Of a DNA stretch of 22,778 nt, positions 1 through 9,563 are shown piece after piece. Origin of the DNA: Saksenaea vasiformis B4078 (Eukaryota; Mucoromycota; Mucoromycetes; Mucorales; Saksenaeaceae). The position numbers were made by a program, and so were the translations under genes. Below the pieces are notes generated by a model that saw only the letters and a list, made by a program, of their open reading frames with translations, did no database searches and was not told the origin of the DNA. The stretch is taken from assembly GCA_000697055.1 (NCBI GenBank), contig JNDT01001567.1, positions 1 through 22,778 on the forward strand, read 5' to 3'. Numbering within the stretch: the first letter of the stretch is position 1; every line of letters starts with the position of its first letter.

Positions 1-206
1 TCTTTTGTCGGCATCATCAGCAAAGAGTAGCCAGCTCTTTGCACCGTCTTGTATGTCTGGCCAGGACAACAAGAACGCATGATGATGATGCTGGCCTCCG
101 ACACTGAGCACAACAAGAAGTATAAAAAGGAAAACTTACCAAAAGAAGATATAAACGAAAAGAGAAGAAAACACAAAAAGGAAAAAAAACGCCTTTTTAA
201 AGACAT
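1..206 (-). CDS. 5' end of a gene for a probable secreted or membrane protein (partial, runs off window)
   Basis: An open frame runs leftward from an ATG at 206 to the window edge without a stop. The first 22 residues begin with a basic stretch (MSLKRR) followed by an almost uninterrupted hydrophobic run of Phe, Leu, Ser and Ile, the form of a signal peptide or signal anchor. A possible 36-nt intron (GTAAGT at 139 to CAG at 104) lies inside. It has a multiple of three bases and no stop, so spliced and unspliced products both stay in frame. The spliced form would join the hydrophobic run to VSEAS, a plausible signal-peptidase site. The visible mature part has a Cys-Cys-Pro-Gly motif followed by a Thr/Val/Gln/Arg-containing stretch. 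I do not recognise the family. The complementary strand here is a lysine-rich frame that I take to be the shadow. Confidence is limited because only about 60 codons are visible and the hydrophobic run comes from A-rich DNA. Confidence 0.4.
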   Translation of the reverse strand, partial: MSLKRRFFSFLCFLLFSFISSFGKFSFLYFLLCSVSEASIIIMRSCCPGQTYKTVQRAGYSLLMMPTK

Positions 207-867
207 CTTGAGAAATCAACCCCAGCGCGTTATGTCACTTCCCCAAAGATAATGCAGTATTTCTGAGGAAAGAAAAAAGATGGGTGTATTGAAGTGATCT
301 CTCATGTCGAAGGTTTGTTGCAAAGGGCATCAACACATTCGAATGTCATTTAGTTCGGTCATTCAGTTGAATGCGACGGGATCGCCATTACGAAAACAGC
401 CTAATGTAACGGCGATTACATTGCGCTTTCCCGGTGTTTATTTGCAGTACGTTTTTGCTACGGTAAGTGACTTGATTATTCTCCAGTGTCGTTTTACTGC
501 GAAATATTCATGCTAATTGCATAAAGGTTGATCTATTACTGCCGTTGGATTTTCATTAAATTAAGGAAAGGAATGGTGCCCTTGCAACATCAAATTTCGC
601 TTCTCATTACAAAAGTCACTTGTATATTTAGAGTGCTGTAGGTATGTGCAATGTAGTTTGGTTGCCTGGTTCTTGCGTGATCGATTAGGCGGGTCTGGCC
701 TACCGTCCTCTCATAAATCGGCGTCATGACGGTCGTATCTAACGGTACAATAGGAAGCTAGCTGCAGCTTACATCAAAAACACAAAAGATGCCCTCAAGT
801 CGAAAGACGTGCAAAAATAGAAAGGAGATGTGGTTTAGGGAAGTGTCGTCGTGAAAAATAGATGTCC
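207..867. other. Intergenic stretch without recognisable gene
   Basis: Upstream side of the left-edge gene. Short frames occur on both strands, but none shows a domain, splice structure or family resemblance that I can identify. No tRNA-like cloverleaf or array was seen. Confidence 0.5.
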
Positions 868-910
868 AGTGGACGCAAAATTTATTCGAGCAGCATAAAA
901 AATAACTCAT
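868..910 (+). repeat. Left terminal inverted repeat of the 1.08-kb element
   Basis: Pairs with 1907-1949. The inner block around TTCGAGCAGCATAAA is identical on both sides; the outer block differs at several positions. Confidence 0.6.
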
Positions 911-1343
911 GGTTAGTAAATGAAAGATGCTTTGAGATCTTTTACTTATCCTCCCGAAGAGGTAATCCAGTGATTACACGGTGACCCAACCCCGCACCGA
1001 AGCTGTGGGAGCGGGTAGAGGGAGGACGGTCTGCAGAGGACTTGAAACGATCCAACGTCTGGCGATCTATCGCAAAAAAGAAATCAGTGATGCTGAGTAC
1101 GATAACGTTTACTTACTTAAGTGGTGAACACAAGTTACACACACGGCTAAGACGGCTCGGGACAGAGGTGATGCAGCCTAAACAAGAGGCAGAAGACATG
1201 AACAATCTTGCAGGTGTAATGGATTAACGTTGTTACAGGGAACGTTAAAGTTGAACAGAGTCAAAGAATAAAAAAAGATTCATGCATCTCTTTCAATACG
1301 GATTATTCTGGTATGAACTCATCGTGAAACATTTCCATGTTTT

Positions 1344-1580
1344 GTTCCCTAAAACACTTCTCAACTTATTCTTTACCAAATATTTTTATATAGAGTGCTT
1401 AACGTAGTATATCCGACTTTTCTATGGAGCGTTCCACTGTAGGACACTCCACTGTGAGACGCTTCGCTATTTCCGTACTACACTACACCTTATTATGGCA
1501 ACTAACGACACTTCTATTTTACTAGCCGCTCAGAATTTGGAGGACCGGAGTGCCCCGTTGGAGTGTTCCCAGTAATTCCC
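1344..1580 (+). repeat. Dispersed repeat, copy A (about 240 bp)
   Basis: Shares order and wording with 13462-13716. Common blocks are GTTCCCTAAAA at the start, GAGACGCTTCGCT, TTCCGTACTACACTACACCT, CGCTCAGAATTTGG, a GGAGTG-containing pair near the end, and AATTCCC at the right limit. The left part contains degenerate 15-18 bp units of the form GGACACTCCRCT, and the right part contains the same unit inverted (GGAGTGYYCC), so the repeat resembles a small foldback or MITE-like sequence. The family is not recognised. Confidence 0.65.
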
Positions 1581-1906
1581 TTCGCATTTCTTTCTTTCGG
1601 TAACTCAAGTTGCTAAGAGACGGGTCAATTCCCAGAGTACCTTTTCAAAGATTAGACCTACCTTGTTTAAATGGTATCTGCGACTTTCTTGTCCGCAAGC
1701 AGCTTTTTCATACGGCTGATTTCCAGCTGACATTGGTTCCGCGCAAGCTTTAACGATTTTAATTCAGAACTAGATATTTCGACCCTGCTAGATTCTGCAT
1801 GTTGATTTCCTTTGTAGGACTCCGATGCGGCATGGCCCAGGTCTCAAAGGCGTGATTACCTTCGGGATAAGTAAAAAGACGTCAAATTGTCTTCCAGCTA
1901 TTAATC

Positions 1907-1949
1907 ATGAATGATTCTTTATGCTGCTCGAATAAATTCTGCATCCATC
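1907..1949 (-). repeat. Right terminal inverted repeat of the 1.08-kb element
   Basis: Inverted partner of 868-910, described with the element. Confidence 0.6.
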
Positions 1950-2051
1950 GGGGGACCAAGTGGACGTAAGCAGGGTACTATTTTGTGGCCAATTCATGAA
2001 CTAATGACTGCATATCCGGCTACCTCCTTAGTGCAAAACTTGGCTCTTCAT

Positions 2052-2382
2052 GGACGCGTAATTCGTTTAGAGTAGCATAAAACGATCATTCAATAACAGA
2101 AAATTGGAGCCTTTGTGATCATAAAGTGAGAAGACGGAATCGATGTCATCATTACAACGCAGAAAATAGAATAGCATTGATCATAGGTCAGTATTTGGAA
2201 TATTTTTTGCCTTGGGCAAATGACACTATTTCCGAAGTAACACATAATGTAAAGCATTATAGTATATGATTATCCATTTTGGAAGAGAATACACTTCAGA
2301 TGGATAAGATCATATCCAAATAAGACAAAGGTACAGACCATAGTCGAACTTTTATGCTACTCAAGCAAGTTTTTGTCTGACG
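2052..2382. mobile_element. About 330-bp MITE-like region with imperfect inverted ends related to the 1.08-kb element
   Basis: The left end (2052-2084) carries GGACGCG followed by GAGTAGCATAAAA. The right end (2346-2382) carries the reverse complement of GAGTAGCATAAAA followed by a diverged outer part. The inner motif, A/G-A-G-(C/T)-AGCATAAAA, and the outer GGACGC match the layout of the ends at 868-910, so the two regions look like members of one TIR family. No coding capacity is visible. Only 13 bp are identical between the two ends, so the call is tentative. Confidence 0.35.
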
Positions 2383-4239
2383 GGGAACTAAAGTCATGAA
2401 GGAGAAGATTTTATGTCCGAACAGATATACGGTAGCAATGGCGCATGGTCATATCTAGCGCCCACGTTCATTTTTGATTATTTAAGTTGCACTCGCGTCA
2501 TATAATAAAGGATACTCTTTCCGCTCTGTATTTAAATGGGCGCAACATGTGGAGACCCTAGGGAGGCGATGATGCACCCTTTATCATGTTGTACGTGGGG
2601 TAAACTTGCCGATTACCGCATACCCCAGATTATTGCACGTGGATATTGCTAAAATGGACTTCGTACCAGAGCTACGATTGCGTAATGGTACTGCTAGCTG
2701 CTAGATCTTTCTTAATCATCTGTGTCCCTTTATTTTTAGCAGTTTCGACTGAACCGCTTTCCATGCCCGAAAAAAGTCTTCACGTTTGTGCAATCTTATC
2801 TTCACTTCAGGTTTTTTCATCTAGGTTTGAGATTAAGTATCTTATGTATGTCCGCTATTCATTAGAGAATAGATATTACGAAGACAGCGAGAATAAAGTC
2901 ATGTGGGGACTTTGATACATACTGGTTTGCAATGAAAAGGGAAGAGACCGGTGCAAGCCATCTCAATAAAGGACACATAGTAATACCATGTTTTTTACCT
3001 TTGGTATTCGGCGTAAACCAATAGCAAAGGATTATTGTCCGTGTCTAACTTATAAAGACGTTCTCCAGGGGGATTATTCTACATTCTAGTATGCGCCTTG
3101 AAAAAAGGTGTAGCAAGTACGTGTATTGCGGATACATACAAATGCAAGAGCCTCACGTTGCCCTCTGACGCTTAGTGGAGATTAGTCACAAGAAAGAGTG
3201 AGAGATAGATTTCTAGAAACTTTGCATATCCGCCGATATAGCATTCTCTAATACTTGAACTGCTCTTTGTCCAGCACAGTGTAGGATTCAGATGCCATCA
3301 TGCTCACTATAAGTGCTTCTAACTGCGTTTGCAGGAGTTATCTGGCCACAATCAAACGTAGCCAAAGAGAATGCGATGTGTGATCTACAGGTATAGTCTT
3401 GAAAGGGCTATTGAATCCATGCACAAATATGGAAAAGGAATATCAAATTTGATAGCAATCGTCGAAGCATGCCGCAACTTGAGGTGGCTAAAGCACTTTG
3501 AATCAGCTTTTCTAGGTAGTGTATTATGCTCTGTGAAGGAGAATGCCTTGCCTTATCCTTGATATAGTTTAGATACACACATAAAGAACTTTGAACAGAA
3601 AAATTGGTGGATCCAAAAAAATAAGGAGAGCAAGCCCACGACGTATATTTCTGTCATTCAAATTAGCTTCAGCCCTAAATCAGGAGTTATAACACTCAAG
3701 ATCACCCTTAAAATATCACGAATATTTATTGTCGCTGGCAATCAATGTAATGTAAACTCCGCCAAGCTGCTTTATGCATGCCGTTATCCTGTCAGTGTCG
3801 GAAGAGCGTTTTTCTACTTAATCCTATAAATATTCAGGACGCCAATGTGGTATCTGAAACAGATTGTGCTGGTTCTTCGTACCGCATTCGTGTATCCATT
3901 TTCAGTGACGCCCGAACCGATTGGTTTCACAACGAGAAAAATTTACTGTTGTTTTTAACCAGCCTGTTATATGCAAAAAAAAAAAAAAAGGACGAGGCAC
4001 AGCATAAGGAAATGCACAGACTTTTTAATAATCTACAGCACAATGAGGATTTCCTTTGCTATCACGGGTCGAAAAGGAGACAAACTAGTAGAATAAGTGA
4101 GACAGAAGATTAAAATATATAGGATGTTGGTGGTTATCTATGATTGGTTGACTACCGCAAGACAAATCGGAAATGATTTAGGCGTTCCCAAAGAGCAAGT
4201 ACCTTATTTTTTTTTCCCTAACCCTTTGCTGTCGCTCGA
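2383..4239. other. Intergenic stretch of about 1.86 kb without a supported gene
   Basis: Frames of 63-111 codons exist at 3371-3562 and 3778-4113, but neither resembles a family I know, and the second contains the A15 tract. The last part (about 4200-4235) is pyrimidine-rich and contains CTAAC, so it is either the leader of the BEM1-like gene or the end of an unseen 5' intron. Confidence 0.4.
3975..3989 (+). repeat. A15 homopolymer
   Basis: A run of 15 adenines, the longest homopolymer noticed in the window. It codes for lysines in the short frame 3778-4113, which is one reason to doubt that frame. Confidence 0.95.
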
Positions 4240-5855
4240 ATGCTACTTCCGAAAGAAAAAGTGAAACCCCCTCGTAGCCTTCGATCGGCCCGTCATTCTG
4301 TTGTCAAGAACAATATCTCTACACCCGTTGGTCTCTTCACACCACAATACGATGCAATGGCGCCGCCTAGAAAAGTAATCAAAGCATTGTACGATTATCA
4401 AGCGCAGAATCCGCAGGAATTGTCATTCTCTCGAGGCGACTTCTTTCATGTCAACGAACAAGAAGACAATCCGCACTGGTTTAATGCGTACAATCCTGTT
4501 ACAAACGTGCAAGGTTGGGTACCGGTTAGCTATTTCCAAATAATTGGAAAGAACGAACGTGCGGAACAGAAGTTCGGGCTCGGATTTAACGACAGCTCCC
4601 GTAAGTCTAATTCGATAACTGAGTTTTATGAGAGAGAGTCTGACCCCATGAATGGTCTCACAGTGCATACGAAAAAAATGCAGCCTTTATATGGCGTTGT
4701 TCTTTACGATTTTGAAGCGGAACGCTCGGATGAATTAGATGCTAAGGCAGGCGAAGCCATTATTGTTATTGCACAATCCAATCTAGAATGGTTTGTAGCT
4801 AAACCTATTGGACGTCTCGGCGGGCCGGGACTGATCCCGGTATCATTTGTGGAAGTTCGAGACGCAATCACAGGACAAACTATAAGCAATGACCTTGTCC
4901 AAAGATCACCCACCATTCCTCGAGTGGAAGAATGGAAGAAAATGACGCAGGGACATGAAGCGTACTCAGACACGACAGAAAGTCGGCCCATATCCGCAAT
5001 ATCAACTGCTAGTAGTCGGCAGGTAGATCCTATTGACGAATACCTGCGATTGCGCACAGAAGAAGATGAGCAGGACGTGATCACCATGCAGCATAATCTA
5101 CTACGTGACAATGTAGTATCCGCTACTATCGACTCATTTATTCCAGAAGGTGACCAATTCTGGTTCATCGTGTTTGCCCATCTTAAAAGCGGGCGGCATC
5201 GCGTATTATATCGATTGTATGAAGGTAAAGCATAGAACAAATATGGAGGAAATGTGGTAATTGACAGAATTGGTCCGTCAGATTTTTACGATTTCCAAAT
5301 GAACATGCTTCAAGAATACCCAAAGGCGGCGGGAAAATTGGAATGCGATCGAATATTGCCCTATATGCCCGGGCCATTAACTGAAGTCAACGAAGACGTT
5401 GCAGGTAGATACTTTTGCATGCTTATTCAAACATATCTTACCTATCCTTTCTTTTAGCGGAAAGACAACGTGACTTGAATAAGTACTGCGAAGAACTTCT
5501 GAGGCTTCCACGTTACTTATCGGAATGCTCATTGGTACAAGACGAACTGTTTGGAATACACGACGGTGACATCGAGACCGACTATGATCCGAGAACTGGG
5601 CAAACGCGGTCACAGCAGACAACAATCAAAGTCAAGATTATACATAAGGACGACATATTCGCTATCAAAGTACCTTCAGACTCAACGCTGGAACAGCTGC
5701 GTACCAAAATTTATGAAAGACTTGGCGCAGAAGTTCATCTGAGATATAAAGAGGAAATTACTGGCGACAGTCTACCACTTGTCGATCAAGTGGATATGGA
5801 AGAAGCAGTCGCAGCGGCTGTAAAGGTCGGAAAATTAATGGTTTATGCAGAGTAG
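4240..5855 (+). CDS. BEM1: BEM1-like polarity scaffold, SH3-SH3-PX-PB1
   Basis: Scaffold that in yeast holds Cdc42, its exchange factor Cdc24 and a PAK kinase together at sites of polarised growth. Exons are 4240-5224, 5282-5404 and 5458-5855. Introns of 57 and 53 nt have GTAAAG...TCAG and GTAGAT...TTAG ends, giving 501 residues (yeast Bem1 has 551). Domains in order: SH3-1 about 46-102 (ALYDY at 49-53, GWVP at 92-95), SH3-2 about 151-206 (VLYDF at 154-158), PX about 288-405 with the YRLYEDFYDFQ core and the ILPYMPGP loop, and PB1 about 424-501. The PB1 first strand is basic (IKVKIIHK), as expected for the side that pairs with the acidic Cdc24 PB1. The first intron falls inside the PX core, so the conserved motif exists only after splicing. 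ATG 4240 is the first start after an in-frame stop at 4219. A branch-like CTAAC plus pyrimidine tract just upstream leaves open a spliced 5' exon with another start. The domain call is firm; the exact N-terminus is not. Confidence 0.93.
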
Positions 5856-5984
5856 GCTGCATTGGATGATTGATACCCTTTTTCCCAAAAACCAGTTTCA
5901 TTAGCTGTCGAAGATGAATTTCCTATTGTTCAAGTGTGAATTTCGCATACCCCCCAAAAAAATATAGATTCTATTCACTTGCTC

Positions 5985-5990
5985 AATAAA
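5985..5990 (+). terminator. Candidate polyadenylation signal AATAAA for the BEM1-like gene
   Basis: AATAAA stands 130 bp after the stop codon in an A/T-rich context. Position and wording fit; no transcript evidence is available. Confidence 0.5.
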
Positions 5991-6957
5991 AAGAAGCTAG
6001 CTATATGTTCACCTGTCGTCATACACTCGTCAGGGAATAACTCGATGTGTGTACCTATTTAAGTTGTAAGCTGAAAGTTGCATATCAATTTTGTCAGCGG
6101 TAGTCGGTTGGCAACCTGAACAAGACCGGAGTTCGTTATTGAGTTGTCTCACATTGTTTGGGATGTAGGTTAAGATGAATGTCTAATAGCTAGTTAAGCT
6201 TAAAGCGTCTGCAGGACCAGGTCAGGGTTAGGTGAATTCATCACTGTTAAATATGCTTTACTCATATTCCTTCTGTCTGTATAACGTAGCTCTGGTTATC
6301 TCAATTATTTATCAGTTAACCCTTGTGTGGAGGTTCGGGTCACCACTTGCGTTTAGAATGATCTCGCTAAACAATCACGTTTATACACTCCTAGGACTGT
6401 ATTAAATTCAGTCACTAAGAATGGTGTTCATAATGGGAGCAGCTTGGTCAAACGGCGGAACTCTGGGATTCACGATCCCCTGTGATCAATATCGACGTAT
6501 CGTTTCGATTATGATACAATTGAATCTCATGTCCTGCATTCAATTCTAAATTGATAACTTCGGTTGCGTTCAGATATAATTGGCAATGATAGATTCTTAT
6601 TTGAATAGGGCTAAGAACGCTCTACCATTCGAGTACGGTTGAGTATGGGATTCGTTCATCCGGATACAACTGAATATAGTAATATAGTGTCTCTCTATTC
6701 ATACATGACCGAATGTTGTTATGGAAGTTGAAAATGGTTCAGTTCGTACATAAAAATGTGTAAATGACCTCGCGCACCAAAAATTAACAGGAAGATTTAG
6801 ACGATGATTGGCTGACGCTGTACGAAAGTGACACGTTGCTAAAATGAGTCAAACTTTTAATGCGCGAGGTTGCCACTTCTAGTGCATGTAGGAATTCCCC
6901 ACAAGAAAGAAGCTTACAATGGGGTGGCGTTAGGCGGCTCCCCAGGTAAAGGAATTG

Positions 6958-7000
6958 TCTTACAATCTGAAAGGTGACAAATAAATATATAACGTCCAGT
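6958..7000 (+). repeat. Dispersed repeat with AATAAATAT core, copy 1
   Basis: The core GGTGACAAATAAATAT followed by a short spacer and AACGTCC recurs at 22428-22454 on the same strand and at about 21508-21540 on the opposite strand. Upstream of the core only about 15-20 nt remain alignable to the other copies. The function is unknown. Confidence 0.5.
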
Positions 7001-7861
7001 AACATTGCGCCCACAGTTATTAGCTATGACGTTCTCGCCATCCCAAAATGAATTATCTTTATCGGCGAGGTTCCCAGTAGTGATATCACCATCAAGACGT
7101 TGAGTAGCAATAAGGACGCAAGCGCCACTAATTTCAGGAATGTATTATTTCATCTCCGACACAAGTGAACAAAGAGCTGCGGGTCCAACTTCAGTCGATT
7201 GACTATCTAAACAATATTCTGCGCTCTTTTTACTAGTTTTGTACATTACTTAGTTGGCAATTGCAGAAGGAGGCATACTATCATTGTTCTGTATTGAGGT
7301 AGTAACTGACGGGGTTGAAAAGAGACATGTCCTGCAACTCTCTTAGCAGGATATCCTGCCCAGCGATGCGGGCTGTTTCCTTTTTGTTGGGGTGTTTGGC
7401 CCCCCTTTTCTTCACCGTTATAATCATGCAACGCGCTTAGCAAAACGAGAATTTGGGGTAAGAAACAAAGCTTAGACGCTTTACGCTGGCGTTAGGGCCC
7501 CTTTTCTCCACATGTCCAAAACCCGCTTTCAAGGATTATACGAGTGTTAATTGGCCAAGGTAACAATCTCTCTGGAAGAGCGCACGCTTTGTTTCATTGG
7601 TTAACAGATTCCAAACATGTTAAGCCCGACAATATGTTGGGAAAAGTGCACGACTTCTATTTTTGTCAATCTTCAACTCCAGAATTGGCTGAGAGCGACG
7701 CTGATTTTGGGGAAGAGTGAACCATTGGACACTATCACAGCAGGATCTGCCAAAAATATTTTTTCAAACCCAGAGTCCAGCCGGTGCCCTATTTTTTAGG
7801 TAAAGCCCAGCCCCTTGCCCGCTCTTCATCTTTCATCTATCATCATCTCTCGCGCTTTACC

Positions 7862-8800
7862 ATGACAAATCCCCATGACGACGACCTTGTGCCCTCTCAG
7901 ACAGCTGGTTACAAGCCTGGAGAAAAGAAGTCTCTGCAAGAGTATCAATCACTTGACGCACAGGATGAGTCTTTGAAGAAGTGGAAAGAGTCGCTTGGTT
8001 TGAACCAGTCTGCAGGTAAGCGAGAGAACGCGATTATTCAAGGGGAGAAATGAAAGATCACTCGCTGATCTATCATGATTTATATTATAGTTGCTGCACC
8101 CAGCGATGATAACCGCAAGGTAGGCAGGAAAAGCAGTATAAGACGGTCCAAATTGATGCAAACAAACATAAATGTATAATAGGTTATTGTTGAATATATT
8201 GCTCTTGAGATTGCGGATCGCCCAGATGTCACAGTGGATCTGTCTACAGAACGTAAATATCCCTTTATCCCCAATCCACGTGCATTTTTTAACTCCTCTT
8301 CAAATCAGATGCTGTCGAACAGGCGAAGAACACACCGTTTACCATCAAAGAAGGCATTGAATACCGTATGAAAGTCAAATTCAGGTAAGTTTACCGTAAA
8401 TTGGTCGGGATCAATCCAATTGATGACGGAAAATAGAGTTCAGCATGATGTCGTGTCGGGCTTGAGATACTTGCAAGTCGTCAAACGAAAGGGTATCCGA
8501 GGTAAGGGAAAAGGTCTGAAGTGAGACGGTGTCATAATTGGTTCTGGTAATACTAGTCGACAAGACCGAAGAAATGATTGGCAGTTACGGTCCATCGCCC
8601 AATTCTTACGAGAAGAAGTTCCAGTTGGAAGAAGCCCCCTCTGGCTTACTTGCCCGCGGCCATTACGATGCAAAGGCAGGCTATCGATTATTTACATTGC
8701 CATAATAACTCATCCTCTTCATTAGAGCAAGTTTGTCGACGATGACGGTGTGACTCATATGGAATGGGACTGGTCCTTCGATATCAAGAAAGATTGGTAG
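7862..8800 (+). CDS. RDI1: Rho GDP-dissociation inhibitor (RhoGDI)
   Basis: Binds prenylated Rho/Cdc42 GTPases, holds them in the GDP form and extracts them from membranes into the cytosol. Exons are 7862-8015, 8091-8119, 8183-8252, 8309-8384, 8437-8501, 8557-8675 and 8726-8800, giving 195 residues (yeast Rdi1 has 202, animal RhoGDIs about 204). Residues 1-62 form the acidic flexible arm that blocks nucleotide exchange, with the helix-forming segment DESLKKWKESLG. From about 63 the immunoglobulin-like beta-sandwich carries family hallmarks: NTPFTIKEG, YRMKVKF, GSYGPSPNSYEKKF, EEAPSGLLARGHY, SKFVDDD and the terminal WSFDIKKDW. Intron phases all join conserved strings. Introns are 50-75 nt. The sixth (8676-8725) starts with GC instead of GT; no GT exists in the neighbourhood, and the join of DAK to SKF is the family sequence. 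The start lies after a pyrimidine-rich leader (CTTTACCATGAC). The gene is on the same strand as the BEM1-like gene, 2 kb away. Confidence 0.95.
8676..8725 (+). other. GC-AG intron (intron 6 of the RhoGDI gene)
   Basis: The 50-nt intron begins AAG|GCAGGC and ends CATTAG|AGC. The interval contains no GT dinucleotide, so a canonical donor is impossible. Removing it joins GHYDAK to SKFVDDD, the conserved RhoGDI string. CATAATAAC upstream of the acceptor could be the branch site. Confidence 0.85.
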
Positions 8801-9563
8801 AGAAAAGAAAAAAAGAAAGAAAATCAGAAAAGAACATACAGTTATCTTCCGACCTTCCCTCCCTTAACACCCACCTTGAACTAGAAAACAGAGTCTTGGA
8901 ATTACCCTCTTTCCTCACTCACTCCCTCTCTCTTGACAAGGGTGAGACCACAGCACGTGGTGTTGGATTTAGAACAATATAAACGTCTTTTATCGCATGA
9001 ACTTCTGCCAGTTGGATGTTACACTGATAATCGTATTTGCTGTCTGCCTTCCGATACCTTGATGTTTGTCACTCATCTCTGTCATTCGGTTTTTGTTCTT
9101 CTTCATAGATACATCGATTTAGCTGTATCCATTGTTCAAGAAAACAATAAAAAGATCTATAGCTATTACTCGTGATCTCTTGATTCTGATAAATAGACAC
9201 GGAAATTAGTAATCATGGAGGATATCTTATATCTGGTGTGATTGCACGCGTAGTAGCACCTTTACAGTGGTATCATTAGATCGATGTACTGACATATGGT
9301 CGCGAGCATCGGTCAGCCCTGTATGCTCCTTTAGCTTTCAACGCTATGAAATGTAACCATCTCTCAAAGCCAACACAAATAAAGGAGTTTTTTGCTTATA
9401 ATATTCATTAAAATACGAACTTTAAGGTTCCTACTGTTTGTGACCAATTTGTACAGTATCAAGCCAATAAGCGAAGTGTTCAATGATCATTTTGTGCAGT
9501 TTACTTACGAAGTGGCCAACAGAAGGGGTTATGAGAAAAGGGCAATTAATTATTAAGAAAACT
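8801..9563. other. Convergent intergenic region between RhoGDI and NOT3/5
   Basis: Contains the 3' UTRs of two genes that face each other. No supported gene. The first part after the RhoGDI stop is purine-rich (AGAAAAGAAAAAAAG-like). Confidence 0.6.
9146..9151 (+). terminator. Candidate polyadenylation signal AATAAA for RhoGDI
   Basis: AATAAA about 350 bp after the RhoGDI stop. It is the first exact match on this strand in the convergent region. The distance is longish, so a weaker nearer site is possible. Confidence 0.35.

Larger units (their letters stand above)
868..1949. mobile_element. About 1.08-kb region bounded by 43-bp terminal inverted repeats (Tc1/mariner-like, non-autonomous or decayed)
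   Basis: The sequence at 868-910 is repeated in inverted orientation at 1907-1949, with 36 of 43 positions identical by my count and an uninterrupted 21-bp identical block at the inner half (ATTTATTCGAGCAGCATAAA lies within it). The outer half, AGTGGACGC on the left and a GATGGATGC counterpart on the right, resembles the CAGTGG-type ends common in Tc1/mariner elements. No transposase frame is recognisable inside, so this is either a non-autonomous derivative or a decayed copy. One copy of the dispersed 240-bp repeat (1344-1580) lies inside, either as a nested insertion or as part of the element. Clear TA target-site duplications could not be assigned. Confidence 0.5.
5856..7861. other. Intergenic region between the BEM1-like and RhoGDI genes
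   Basis: Two kilobases without a supported gene. The first 150 bp look like the 3' UTR of the BEM1-like gene. One copy of the three-copy dispersed repeat lies at about 6958-7000. The last 70 bp before the RhoGDI start are strongly pyrimidine-rich with repeated TCATC, typical of a fungal transcript leader. An inverted CCAAT (ATTGG) occurs at 7596-7600, about 260 bp upstream of that start. Confidence 0.5.

Noticed and set aside
49..252. Lysine-rich plus-strand frame of 67 codons
   Set aside because: It is antisense to the more plausible minus-strand signal-peptide frame, and its composition simply reflects A-rich DNA.
2646..2915. 89-codon plus-strand frame with a hydrophobic stretch
   Set aside because: No family resemblance, no flanking splice structure, and it lies in repeat-rich DNA. 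A short stretch before it (GATTACCGCA) weakly resembles one at 18885, but the similarity is too poor to call a repeat.
3371..3562. 63-codon plus-strand frame
   Set aside because: Short, unrecognised and isolated; expected by chance in a 4-kb intergenic stretch.
3778..4113. 111-codon plus-strand frame upstream of the BEM1-like gene
   Set aside because: It contains an A15 tract and has no recognisable motif. It could be a decayed or young gene, but nothing supports it.
4423..5625. Long minus-strand frames opposite the BEM1-like gene
   Set aside because: Shadows of the SH3 and PX coding sequence; no independent family signal.
6421..6490. tRNA-like wording (GCAGCTTGGTCA, then GGGATTCACGATCCC)
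   Set aside because: The T-arm and acceptor pairing needed for a tRNA are missing, so I do not call a tRNA or tRNA-derived repeat.
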